Source of the DNA: Bacillota bacterium
GTDB lineage: Bacteria; Bacillota; Clostridia; Acetivibrionales; DSM-1351
Assembly: GCA_023409265.1 (NCBI GenBank)
Contig: JAEYHZ010000044.1
Coordinates: 62,001-126,000, forward strand
Reading direction: 5' to 3'
Length of the DNA stretch: 64,000 bases
Under the pieces are notes generated by a model. That model saw only the letters and a list, made by a program, of their open reading frames with translations, was not told the origin of the DNA and ran no database searches. A program made the position numbers and the translations under genes. Of this stretch, positions 8,454 through 17,123 are shown piece by piece. Within the stretch, counting starts at the first letter, position 1. Each line of letters starts with the position of its first letter.

Positions 8454-9680
8454 TTATGATATATAAAAAGTGTTTACGGCTTTTTCATACTTGTATGATA
8501 ACCCAAGATACTTGACTAAAGAGTCCAGCCTGATATAGGAAATATTGTTGAGGGTTAATTGTGATTCATATAGCCGGTCCTGAATTGTTAGCTTCAGGTT
8601 TTTGAACCCAATGTTCTCAGCGTCTGTTAAAGATACATAATTGATTTTATTGTCAGTTATAATGTTTTGATTCAATACAACGAGAGAATTTTTATAAATC
8701 AGAGCGGTTTTCTTATCACCGTTAAATTTAGATTGTTTTAATAATTGTTTAGCCGTTCTGATGGGTACAAGTTTGTTTTTTTGCCAGACAGAATCGTACA
8801 TCGACCATTCCACGGGCCTGGACAGGCCTCTTTTGCCTCCGATTTCAAGAGTGAAGGAAGGAATTTTAAGTTTCATAACACACCAGTCCTTAAAGCCTGA
8901 GGTTGAGGACTTATAATTTGAAGGGCTCACCAGACTGTAGCCTGTCAGACCCTTAAGCATGTTTGCATAGGCCAGATCCCGATCCTTTTCAGCTCCCTGC
9001 TGGCCGAAATACCAGTAAATAATATCTCCTGCGGCATGGTATGCTATTGTGAGATCAAACTCTACATTCTCGCAAAGAGCTTTTACTGCCTGTGTCTCCG
9101 GCTCTGAAAAAGCTTTAGGTCCAGTTGAATAGCTTTTAGTAATTTCCTTAGACCATAAAGCATCATAGTTATGATTAAGATCAACCTTGTTTGCATTGAA
9201 ATAGTATGATGGAGAACCGTTAACACATATCTGTACACCGTCCGGATTAACAAGAGGTAAATAGTAAAAGGATACCTGCTTGTCCAGGAGATTTTTGATA
9301 TTAACTCCGTCCAGTGTCCGGTTGGCTGAGTATGCCTCCAGTATGTACTGAATCTGGTTTAAAGTAAGTATTGTACCGATATATTCACGAGGGTGGTGAG
9401 AGGCGTTTATTAATATTTTTTTTGGACCATTCCCGATTTTTATTACTGTAAGATTACGCTTCTGGACTGATTGACCTGTCTTAAACAAATATGTAATGCT
9501 GCTGTATTTTTTGTTCAATTCGCTCAGGCGTGTCTCTGTATCTTTGTATACCTCCTTGCTGTTGTAAATCTGTTGTAAGGTTTTTGAGTATACCGATTTA
9601 GCTGTAACTGTCGAATATGTACTCAGGGAAGTAAGTATAAAAAGAAATAATAAAATAAATGCCTTGAATCGCTGCGCCAT
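8454..9680 (-). CDS. Secreted M14-family zinc carboxypeptidase with C-terminal copper-amine-oxidase-like domain
   Basis: A signal peptide (MAQRFKAFILLFLFILTSL...TVTA) is followed by an M14 peptidase domain. Zinc ligands are visible as HHPREY (H and E) and, later, the H of LTIAYHAAGD; NPDGVQI, NANKVDLNHNYD and the catalytic E of FTLEIGG fit the family. After about residue 330 the chain has the look of a copper amine oxidase N-terminal-like domain (ISYIRLDSLVKYLGLSYKYEKAVNTFYIS), common at the ends of clostridial wall proteins. It probably trims cell-wall or dietary peptides outside the cell. The start is ATG 9680, which has GGAGG 5 nt upstream. The TTG 12 nt further upstream overlaps that SD. 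Confidence 0.88.
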   Translation of the reverse strand: MAQRFKAFILLFLFILTSLSTYSTVTAKSVYSKTLQQIYNSKEVYKDTETRLSELNKKYSSITYLFKTGQSVQKRNLTVIKIGNGPKKILINASHHPREYIGTILTLNQIQYILEAYSANRTLDGVNIKNLLDKQVSFYYLPLVNPDGVQICVNGSPSYYFNANKVDLNHNYDALWSKEITKSYSTGPKAFSEPETQAVKALCENVEFDLTIAYHAAGDIIYWYFGQQGAEKDRDLAYANMLKGLTGYSLVSPSNYKSSTSGFKDWCVMKLKIPSFTLEIGGKRGLSRPVEWSMYDSVWQKNKLVPIRTAKQLLKQSKFNGDKKTALIYKNSLVVLNQNIITDNKINYVSLTDAENIGFKNLKLTIQDRLYESQLTLNNISYIRLDSLVKYLGLSYKYEKAVNTFYIS

Positions 9681-9817
9681 GAAAACCTCCAAAATTGATA
9701 TGTTTTCTATAATAAATAATATAACAAGGCTATAGATATTCCTCCGCTTCTATAGGTGCATGGTTACCAAAGACAGCCTTTGTACCGCTCCGGTTTTCAG
9801 GCTGTGTAAACGGAGTT

Positions 9818-11101
9818 TTATTGCTTAAGGTAATTTATAAAGTGTTGTGCTGTTCTGCCCGAGAGACCACCATGTCTCATTTCCCACCTGTTGGCCTCGA
9901 GAAGAAGTTCTTCTTCAGGTATGGCTATGCCATTTTTTTCGGCCAGAACTTTTACAATGTTATTAAACTCTTTTTTACTGGGAGAAATATAAAGAATAGA
10001 AAGTCCGAACCTTGAAGCCAGGGATAATTTTTCCTGAACAGTATCGTTGGTATGAAGGTCGTCATCCCTGTCATCTTTATCACTCCATTTTTCACGTATC
10101 AGGTGCCGTCTGTTGGAGGTCGCGTAGAGCAGTACATTGTCAGGGTGTATCTCAAGACCTCCTTCGATAATAGCCTTAAGATATTTATATTCTGTTTCAT
10201 AATCCTCAAAGGACAGGTCATCCATGTATATGATAAACTTATAGTTCCTATCCTTCAGCTGCTGGATTATGTCCTGCAGGCAGCCAAACTGGTTCTTGTA
10301 GACCTCAATGATTCTAAGGCCCTGGCCGCTGTACTCATTTAAAATAGCCTTAATGCTCGAGGACTTTCCTGTTCCGCTGTCTCCGTAAAGAAGAACATTG
10401 TTGGCCGTGTAACCCTTTATAAAATCCTCGGTATTTTTTACAAGCTCTCTCTTTTGCAGTTCATATCCCACAAGGTCATTTAACGTAATATTCTCAGTGT
10501 TTATTATTGGCACAACCTCAATGTTATTTAAGGAAGCATACACCTTGAAGGCTTTATACATTGCAAATTTGCCGACACCGTATTGTCTGTAGAAGTCAGA
10601 TACACATTTAAGGAAATTATCAGTATCAGCTGCCGAAGAAAGACTCAGGGTCAACTTCCCTAATGCAGCTCTCATGACAGGAGAATGTGCCGCCTTGGAG
10701 CTCTCGGGATTAATGAAGCCGGATATATAAGACAGACAGTTAATTCCCAAAACCTTATCGATTATATTTAAATCAAAATCATAAAGCTGCTTAAATATAG
10801 CAAGGTCATTTTGGGCAAGCTGGTTAATTGTACCACTGGTGCTTCCGCCTATTTCAAGTGCCCTTGAAAATGCGTTTTCGCTATTAGCCAGCGTAAATGT
10901 CAGAAAGCTGTGCCAGAGGTTTCCCTCAAAGCCGTACCGGACAGCCATTTCTACTAAAAGGTTGGCACAATTGTAGATACTTTTTTTAACCTCTTCATAA
11001 TTTATACTGTCGTAGTTATTGATTATTTCTACAAAGGTATCAAATAGTTGCTGATGTTCGAAATTCCGATATAAAAATAGTTCGTTAGTGTTTATACGCA
11101 T
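9818..11101 (-). CDS. AAA+ ATPase of the DUF815 family
   Basis: The C-terminal half carries a P-loop GDSGTGKSSSIKA (near residue 245), a Walker B-like FIIYMDDLSFE and the sensor phrase LLYATSNRRHL. This combination is the DUF815 family of AAA+ ATPases. The N-terminal 200 residues are helical and without a known motif. Function in the family is not established. The start ATG follows TGAGGAAAAG. The gene lies after two membrane-protein genes on the same strand but with gaps of 150 nt or more, so a joint operon is not certain. Confidence 0.85.
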   Translation of the reverse strand: MRINTNELFLYRNFEHQQLFDTFVEIINNYDSINYEEVKKSIYNCANLLVEMAVRYGFEGNLWHSFLTFTLANSENAFSRALEIGGSTSGTINQLAQNDLAIFKQLYDFDLNIIDKVLGINCLSYISGFINPESSKAAHSPVMRAALGKLTLSLSSAADTDNFLKCVSDFYRQYGVGKFAMYKAFKVYASLNNIEVVPIINTENITLNDLVGYELQKRELVKNTEDFIKGYTANNVLLYGDSGTGKSSSIKAILNEYSGQGLRIIEVYKNQFGCLQDIIQQLKDRNYKFIIYMDDLSFEDYETEYKYLKAIIEGGLEIHPDNVLLYATSNRRHLIREKWSDKDDRDDDLHTNDTVQEKLSLASRFGLSILYISPSKKEFNNIVKVLAEKNGIAIPEEELLLEANRWEMRHGGLSGRTAQHFINYLKQ

Positions 11102-11258
11102 AGGCTCTTTTCCTCAGATACATTTATTCAAGTGCACATCAGTGAAAGATGGATATCAAAAATGCTGAAGATTTGTTTTTCCTCTGCCTGAAGAGGCAGG
11201 AGCTCCCTCCACTGATGATAAACTGTTTCTTATTTTATAACACTTGAACAATAGTATG

Positions 11259-11660
11259 TCAATCATGAGGTACGCCATACAGCGCATACCCGCTGAGAAA
11301 AAGCTGTAAAAGACTTATTAGAAGGACCTCGGCAGTAGCAAGAAACCACTGCCCCAATATCATTATCTGTAAAATAGCACATAACAGTAAACAGAAGCCT
11401 GCAACTGCCGAAACGAGCCAGGCTTTGCTGCCTCTTCCCCTGAAACTGTACAGGGCTGCTGCTATATTTCCTGCTCCAAAAAAAGTGATTGCTAAGATGC
11501 CCGGAATTGCCCAGTTTCTAAAAGGGAAAACATTCAGCCACTCAGAAGGGTATTCCCGGAATATGCCCTGATTTGACCAAAGCATCAGGAATCCCGTAAA
11601 TATTGCTGCAAAAGCAATTACCAGGTCAAAAGCTCCCAGCAAAATATAATTTCTTTTCAT
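11259..11660 (-). CDS. Small membrane protein, four predicted helices
   Basis: I do not recognise the family. The 133 residues form about four hydrophobic segments (LVIAFAAIFTGFLMLW, AIPGILAITFFGAGNIAAALY, AWLVSAVAGFCLLLCAILQIMIL, FLATAEVLLISLLQLFLSGYALYG). GAAGAGG precedes the ATG. It lies 44 nt downstream of the larger membrane protein gene on the same strand and is probably co-transcribed with it. Confidence 0.7.
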   Translation of the reverse strand: MKRNYILLGAFDLVIAFAAIFTGFLMLWSNQGIFREYPSEWLNVFPFRNWAIPGILAITFFGAGNIAAALYSFRGRGSKAWLVSAVAGFCLLLCAILQIMILGQWFLATAEVLLISLLQLFLSGYALYGVPHD

Positions 11661-11704
11661 AAAACCAAACCTCTTCAGATTTAAAAATCAATTTATCTTG
11701 TCTA

Positions 11705-13312
11705 TTATTTAGTCAGGCCTGAGAATACTTCCCTAGACTTCAAACTATCTAAAGTAAAGCCGTATAATGCGTTTCTGCTTTCAAAAGCTGCTTTTTGGGA
11801 ATTAAGTATGTTGACAATATCGGCGTTTGTAAACTGACCTCCGCTGACTTCCTTCAGTCTGGCGATTTCCGCGGAGGCAGTGTAGGACAGACTTCCCAGG
11901 TGATAGATGTCAAGTGTTATCTTATTTGGGTCACTGATATAGCGGTCAATATTATACTTTGCAATCAGTCTTTCAGTATTGGTAAGACTTAAAATGCATA
12001 CACCTGCAACAACGGTAACACCTATTAATTTCATAACATCAGTTTTAGGTACAAAGCATTTTATTATCATCCAGACAAGGCACAGTGCTATTATACACAT
12101 TAGCCAGAGGGTCAGAACCCGCTTGATACTTAAACCGTAAGCATCAACATACAACAGCATTCTCTTGACAGCAGAAACAAGCAGTACGCCATTGCAGAGA
12201 CATAGGGAAACCGTGCAAAGCTTAACCCATAAAGGCAGCTGATCCCCGTTCTTTTTTGTCATTATTAAAACAAAAAGGGCAATAGTAAAAATTATAGCTG
12301 AAGCTGTTGTCAATTCAAAGAAGCCCCGTCTTGCATATTCGGCATAGGTCATATCGGTAAGGGTTATATTTGCTGTTCCTCCGAACAGATATGCGAACTG
12401 GAAGCCCACAAAAGCAATCAGGCAGATGTTAATGATAGTAAGGAAGGTTCCAATAACAAGCCCGTCAATATTATTTCCGATTTTTCCGGCAGGCTTCTGC
12501 TTTTCCTCTTCATATTTAAGCCCCAGAAGAACTGCAGAGAGAAAAATTCCTCCCCAAAAGCCAAGGAACACATCTGCAAATGTATTGCCCAAATCCAGTC
12601 CCACAAAGTCAAAAACATGGTTTACCGCCTGTTCAAAAACGGCATCGGCGCTCATGAAGAGGCCCATAAGAACGATAGCAACCGGCAGGGAAACAGCCAG
12701 ACCAATAAGTATTAGTATTGCATTTCTTGACGATTTGGTCCTTTTAACCTTTAAAACTTCAAAAGAAAGAAAGGGCATACCCAGGTTGGAGAAGGAGCGT
12801 CCAATAATATTTACCATAACTTTAATAAACATATCAAAAGAAAACAAGCTCTCTGCCGGGTTGGTCCCAAACATTACCAGCTGAATAAACACAAGAGCTA
12901 TCAAGGTTAGCCAGGTTATAAACTGTGTACTGGGGTTATAATGCAGGAAAAAACTGAAAGCCAGCAGGAATACCGGGACGGTTAAAAATAATGCAGGTCT
13001 GTTCATGGGCTTATTATTTTCTTGGAAGAAATAGAAGAGGGTTGTATAGTAGGCCAGTGCAAAAACAGGAACTGATATTCCGGCAGATCCCAGAAAAATA
13101 GTTTCTGTAAAAAGTATGCCAAGTAAGATACTGAATACTGTAACAACAAGCCCTTTAACTGAGACTACTTTTGACTTAAACACTTGATATTCAGGTGTCC
13201 GGCTTCTGGGTACATAGGGTTTGTAATTTTGAGGGAAATCCTTTGGGACACCCTGTGGCTCCCGGTTTTGCTTACTTATATCCTCAGGCTGAGGTGTATT
13301 TTGGTTTTCCAT
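11705..13312 (-). CDS. Polytopic membrane protein, DUF4153/DUF4173-like
   Basis: A 535-residue protein with a proline-rich cytoplasmic N-terminus (about 60 residues, ending YQVFKSKVVS) and about a dozen membrane segments. The phrase YAEYARRGFFELTTAS in the middle is characteristic of DUF4153/DUF4173 proteins, whose role is unknown. It starts at an ATG with AAGGAGTG upstream. A small membrane protein gene follows closely. Confidence 0.75.
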   Translation of the reverse strand: MENQNTPQPEDISKQNREPQGVPKDFPQNYKPYVPRSRTPEYQVFKSKVVSVKGLVVTVFSILLGILFTETIFLGSAGISVPVFALAYYTTLFYFFQENNKPMNRPALFLTVPVFLLAFSFFLHYNPSTQFITWLTLIALVFIQLVMFGTNPAESLFSFDMFIKVMVNIIGRSFSNLGMPFLSFEVLKVKRTKSSRNAILILIGLAVSLPVAIVLMGLFMSADAVFEQAVNHVFDFVGLDLGNTFADVFLGFWGGIFLSAVLLGLKYEEEKQKPAGKIGNNIDGLVIGTFLTIINICLIAFVGFQFAYLFGGTANITLTDMTYAEYARRGFFELTTASAIIFTIALFVLIMTKKNGDQLPLWVKLCTVSLCLCNGVLLVSAVKRMLLYVDAYGLSIKRVLTLWLMCIIALCLVWMIIKCFVPKTDVMKLIGVTVVAGVCILSLTNTERLIAKYNIDRYISDPNKITLDIYHLGSLSYTASAEIARLKEVSGGQFTNADIVNILNSQKAAFESRNALYGFTLDSLKSREVFSGLTK

Positions 13313-13483
13313 ATTTTACACTCCTTATAAAATATTGTTTTAGAGTTTTATTTGCGGTAATCAAATTCCTTTTTAAAAGCTTGGATTACACAATGTAGTT
13401 GGCTTGTTATAAAAGGACATAATCCAATACGGACTTATTTACATTCTTTTTAAGAAGTAAAATATTTGCATAATATATAAAGT

Positions 13484-13705
13484 TTATTTCGGTGGTTCTT
13501 CTTCGGGAACATATTCAAGAATATCAGCAGGCTGACAATTAAGCGCCTTACATATCTCCTCAAGAGTAGAGAATCTGATTGCCTTGGCTTTGTTTGTCTT
13601 AAGAATTGACAGGTTTGCAGTTGTTATTCCTATTTTTTCAGCCAGCTCGGTTGAGCTCATTTTCCGTTTAGCCAGCATTACATCAACATTTACTATGATA
13701 GGCAT
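13484..13705 (-). CDS. Small XRE-family transcriptional regulator (YozG-like)
   Basis: About 73 residues forming a single Cro/CI helix-turn-helix: VDVMLAKRKMSSTELAEKIGITTANLSILKTNKA is the helix-turn-helix and FSTLEEICKALNCQPADILEY the C-terminal part. The start is ATG 13705, which has AAAAGGAG just upstream; the open frame continues further without an SD. It lies 16 nt downstream of the DUF2975 gene. Regulator/DUF2975 pairs of this kind are common in Firmicutes, and the regulator probably controls its own operon. Confidence 0.9.
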   Translation of the reverse strand: MPIIVNVDVMLAKRKMSSTELAEKIGITTANLSILKTNKAKAIRFSTLEEICKALNCQPADILEYVPEEEPPK

Positions 13706-13721
13706 CTTTTTTCTCCTTTTA

Positions 13722-14192
13722 CTAAATTGTAAGGTCATTTTCCTGTTTGTAGTTAACTGCCTGATAGAACAACTGGGCAATTATGAATATACAGGCAGAG
13801 AGAAAGAAAAAAGTGAGACCAACAAGTAGTACAAATGCTGAAGGGATAAAATAAATTGCAACCATATAGGCAAAGGCAATAGGCAAACACCAGAAGGAAA
13901 TATACTTGATTCTGTTTGCAGTATCAAAAGTAAAAGGGTTTTTGGTATTGATATTGTGCAATACTTTTTTTGCCTGACCAAGAATAGCGAAGGCACAAAC
14001 TCCCGACAGGAATAAAAGGACCAGCATGGAATAATAAACATCGCCTAATACATAGGTATTTTTGAACATCAGATAGTAATTTAACGTCCAGGGCAAGGTT
14101 ACTACCATTAAAGTTCCTAAAATCTGAAATACGGTGCATAGTATTTCCATTACATAGCTTAAATTCTTTTGTCCGGGTATCTGTAGTTTCAT
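13722..14192 (-). CDS. DUF2975 membrane protein
   Basis: About 156 residues with four membrane segments and the loop LHNINTKNPFTFDTANRIKYISFW, a signature of DUF2975 proteins. The start is ATG 14192 with GGAGG six nt upstream. It forms a two-gene unit with the small XRE regulator. The family is known mainly by this pairing; its activity is unknown. Confidence 0.85.
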   Translation of the reverse strand: MKLQIPGQKNLSYVMEILCTVFQILGTLMVVTLPWTLNYYLMFKNTYVLGDVYYSMLVLLFLSGVCAFAILGQAKKVLHNINTKNPFTFDTANRIKYISFWCLPIAFAYMVAIYFIPSAFVLLVGLTFFFLSACIFIIAQLFYQAVNYKQENDLTI

Positions 14193-14378
14193 TAGAACCT
14201 CCATTAAGGGATTAATTACAGCTTTTTTATATTTCACCGAAGATATAAATTTTTCTTAATTGTAATATAACCCTAAAATTATCGTTTGTCAATAAAAAGA
14301 TACTATAAAATGATAAATTTTATTTGTTATACGATTATTTTTTTGAAGGGTATTTTCAGGCAGGGTGAATTGTAGTAC

Positions 14379-14480
14379 GAGATTCCCATTTGCAGCGCGA
14401 GAATCCCAATTTGAAAACGAGTTTCTGATTTTGTAATCAAAAGTCCCGTTTTGAAACTGAAAATCCCGTTTTGTAAAGAA
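14379..14480. repeat. Degenerate ~20-bp tandem repeats near an IS remnant
   Basis: About five units with a period near 20 bp and a consensus close to CGAGAATCCCGTTTTGAAAA, at about 14379, 14398, 14418, 14439 and 14459. Multiple short end repeats of this kind occur at ends of some transposons (IS21- and Tn7-like). No matching second end is seen. Elsewhere in the 14193-14659 gap there is only a 12-bp inverted pair, ACATAAAAAAGT with ACTTTTTTATGT, that flanks about 95 bp next to the transposase remnant. Confidence 0.45.
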
Positions 14481-14659
14481 GAATCCAGCTCCCAAGTACT
14501 ATTTTTTTAGAAAATTGGCTATAATGACGTTGCTTAGACATAAAAAAGTGTATAAAAACCAGAGATGAATTTACGGTCGAATTTTTTGTAATCGGAAAAT
14601 CCACCCCCTTAATGGAGATATATTAACTTCATTTTACTGGTGGCGAACTTTTTTATGTG

Positions 14660-15256
14660 TTACCTTTTGAGAAGTTTTGGTTTCAGTATTATGTCTTCAG
14701 GTGCGACTGAAGAACATCCAAACTGTTTTAACAATTCTTCTCCATAGTAAAAGCTAAACGTCTGGTAGGGACTCAGGTTGTTTAGCTTTTTTCTTTTGTA
14801 GGAATTGACATGGTTCATTACCAGGGTGATGTCCTCTTGAGTAAGTGAATCAAATGATGTCCCTTTAGGAAGTATTCTGCGAATTAATTCATGGTTTACT
14901 TCAATGGCTCCTTTTTGATGGGGACTACTTGGATCACAGTAAAATATACGTGTCTGGAGAAGTCCATCAGAGCCGTATTCAATAGCCTTTGGATTGGAAA
15001 ATTCGCTTCCGTTATCCGTCAGAATAGCGGGAAATAGCTTTGAGAAATTATCCTTTCCGAGAATTTTTCTAATAACGCTGAAGATATCTATAACGGATTG
15101 AGATGTATTTGCATCACGCAAGAAAGCCAGCATAAAGGAGGTTTCAACGAAATGAATAGTTAATAAAACTTTACCGCCTCTGCTTCCAATCACTGAATCC
15201 ATTTGTACTACAGGTAGATCTGGCTGTTTCTCAATAAATGTCTGAAACTCCTCAGA
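14660..15256 (-). pseudogene. IS30-family transposase, N-terminally truncated
   Basis: About 199 codons of the DDE catalytic domain remain. The acidic triad is visible: D in VVQMDSVIGSRGG, D in ILTDNGSEF and E in KGAIEVNHELIRRILPKG; the C-terminal NNLSPYQTF is also typical of IS30. The frame continues upstream of the first ATG as SEEFQTFIEKQPDLPVVQ and then meets a TAG at 15257. The whole helix-turn-helix N-terminus is missing. Right beyond the break lies the promoter and leader of the T-box operon, so an old deletion or insertion joined the two. Confidence 0.85.
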
Positions 15257-15346
15257 CTATTTTTATTTACTTGGATATGGTAAAATATGTATAAACATTA
15301 TTAATTGGAGGGCCCGTCGTTATATTCTGGAAATGCATAATTACAA

Positions 15347-15375
15347 TTGACACAAAGCCCGTTATAGAGTAGAAT
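15347..15375 (+). promoter_or_regulatory. Sigma-A-type promoter of the T-box operon
   Basis: TTGACA (15347-15352), a 17-bp spacer and TAGAAT (15370-15375). It lies just upstream of the T-box leader, with transcription expected to start near 15382. Confidence 0.75.
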
Positions 15376-15381
15376 ATCGAT

Positions 15382-15680
15382 TACAAGCAGTGCGAATATT
15401 CTTAATTTAAAATGTTTAAAAGTGAAGATCAAGAACCAGTAACAGTAGTTTAATCCTTTAGAGAGCTTTCGGTTGGTGCAAGAAAGCAGGATATAAATAT
15501 TGTGAATTCGTCTTGGGAGCTGTACACTCAAAGGCAATTGCCCGGTAGGTGGTTTCGGGATCCGCCCGTTATAGTGGAGGAGCAATGGTAGTTGCTCGCT
15601 GAGGTTGTGAAAACAATAAAGCAAGGTGGTACCGCGGATACAATTCGCCCCTGTTATGATACAGGAGGCGTTTTTTTGTT
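15382..15680 (+). ncRNA. T-box leader (tRNA-sensing riboswitch), probable Phe specifier
   Basis: The conserved T-box AAGGTGGTACCGCGG lies at 15623-15637. Upstream are CGGTTGGTGCAAGAAAGCAGG and TTGGGAGC, typical of stem I. The intrinsic terminator is CGCCCCTGT...ACAGGAGGCG then T7. In the specifier region GAA (15504-15506) is followed by UUC (15507-15509), then G, as in GAA-codon-purine. That points to tRNA-Phe. The acceptor-pairing UGGU would match a tRNA ending ACCA (discriminator A), which fits Phe and not the G discriminator usual for tRNA-Trp. It should control the downstream ABC transporter by anti-termination when charged tRNA is scarce. Confidence 0.9.
15646..15677 (+). terminator. T-box intrinsic terminator
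   Basis: CGCCCCTGT and ACAGGAGGCG form the stem, followed by seven T. The 5' part is shared with the region that would pair in the T-box antiterminator. Confidence 0.85.
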
Positions 15681-15865
15681 ATATGGGAATATTTTGATAT
15701 AGGATAGTTTGATGTCAAAATTTTCGATGTTTATGTAGATTTCTCATGTGAGAAAAGTAGGACGGATGAAGTTTTATTTGCAAATTTACTGTATCACTGA
15801 AGCGATTCGGCCTGGAACGGCTGGTTGACTTATAAATCAATAAAATGTAGAACGGAGGAACGGAT

Positions 15866-16906
15866 ATGAAAAAAATTAGTAGGGGTTTAGCGTTGTTAAT
15901 GGCTGTTGCCATGACTGTGGGTATAGCAGGCTGTGGTTCAAACAACAGCAAAAGTAATACTGATACAGCTGACACTAACAACAGCAAAAGTAATATTCAA
16001 ACAGCGGACACAAAAAAGCTAAAGATCGGTATTGTTCAATATATGGAGCATGTTGCTCTTGATGCTGCGCGAGAAGGATTTATAGCAGCATTGAAAGATA
16101 ATGGTTATGTTGATGGGCAAAACATAGCTATCGATTTACAGAATGCCCAGGGTGATCAAAGTAACCTTTCTACCATCAGTGACCGTTTTGTCAGCAATAA
16201 GGTCGATCTTGTACTTGCAATCGCAACTCCGGCGGCACAATCAATTGCTGGAAAAACCACAGAAATACCAATTCTTGCAACGGCAGTTACAGATTTTGAA
16301 TCTTCAAAGCTTGTTAATTCCAATACTGCTCCCGGGGGAAATGTAAGCGGCACCACTGACATGAATCCTATCAAGGAGCAGATTGATCTTCTTGTAAAAT
16401 TAGTGCCTGGAGCTAAAAAAGTCGGAGTAATGTACACTTCCAGTGAAGACAACTCCATACTGCAGGCAAAGCTTGCCAAAGAAGCTATAGAAAAATTGGG
16501 GCTTACATATGTAGAAGCCACAGTTACAAACTCAAATGATGTTCAACAGGCGACACAATCCATAGTAAGTCAATGCGATGCATTATATATACCTACAGAT
16601 AATACCTTTGCCTCAGCAATGCCTGTTGTCAGCGGTGTAACTTCAAAGGCCAAAATTCCCGTAATTTGCGGAGAATCAGGTATGGTTACAAATGGCGGAA
16701 CAGCTACTCTGGGTATAAATTATAAGGATTTGGGCTATCAGACAGGCTTAATGGCTGTAAAGATACTAAAGGGTGAAGCCAAACCGGCTACAATGCCTAT
16801 AGAAGGCTCCAAAAACTTTGATTTTGCAATTAACGGTACCGCAGCAGATGAGATCGGACTTAAAATACCGGATGATCTTGAGAAGTATGTGATCAAGTCA
16901 AAATAA
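15866..16906 (+). CDS. ABC transporter substrate-binding lipoprotein (TrpX-type, ABC_sub_bind)
   Basis: The signal peptide ends at GIAGCGSNNS (lipobox), then a low-complexity linker with a repeated NNSKSN block. The mature domain (LKIGIVQYMEHVALDAAREGFIAALKDNGYVDGQNI...) is of the ABC_sub_bind type, with the hinge phrases VDLVLAIATPAAQSIA and VPGAKKVGVMYTSSEDNS. Members next to T-boxes are usually called TrpX and predicted to bring in an aromatic amino acid. Here the leader appears to sense tRNA-Phe, so Phe or a wider aromatic range is suggested. SD GGAGG precedes the ATG. The permease and ATPase genes follow on the same strand. Confidence 0.88.
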   Translation: MKKISRGLALLMAVAMTVGIAGCGSNNSKSNTDTADTNNSKSNIQTADTKKLKIGIVQYMEHVALDAAREGFIAALKDNGYVDGQNIAIDLQNAQGDQSNLSTISDRFVSNKVDLVLAIATPAAQSIAGKTTEIPILATAVTDFESSKLVNSNTAPGGNVSGTTDMNPIKEQIDLLVKLVPGAKKVGVMYTSSEDNSILQAKLAKEAIEKLGLTYVEATVTNSNDVQQATQSIVSQCDALYIPTDNTFASAMPVVSGVTSKAKIPVICGESGMVTNGGTATLGINYKDLGYQTGLMAVKILKGEAKPATMPIEGSKNFDFAINGTAADEIGLKIPDDLEKYVIKSK

Positions 16907-17123
16907 TCCTAATGTAAACTAGCAGTCTGAAACATCTAAATTCATACATTGCCGGCGGTTAAATTTCCCCGGGACGAAGTTGTCGTTAGTTGGAATAAAT
17001 CGAATATTCCGCTTTACTCCGCCTGGTCCTGAGAAAGTTTTCCCCGCTGGACAATATTCGTTTAGATCACAGACCACTCGGATATAAATTTTATAAGCAA
17101 ATATATGAAAATGGGTGAATATA

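Noticed and set aside
12426..12884. 152-residue plus-strand ORF
   Set aside because: It is a shadow of the DUF4153-like gene on the other strand; no SD.
15511..15520. UGG in TCTTGGGAGC as a Trp specifier
   Set aside because: This UUGGGAGC block is a conserved part of many T-boxes downstream of the specifier; the GAA-UUC-G position fits the specifier loop better.
15301..15624. 107-residue minus-strand ORF across the T-box
   Set aside because: It overlaps the T-box leader entirely; no coding features.
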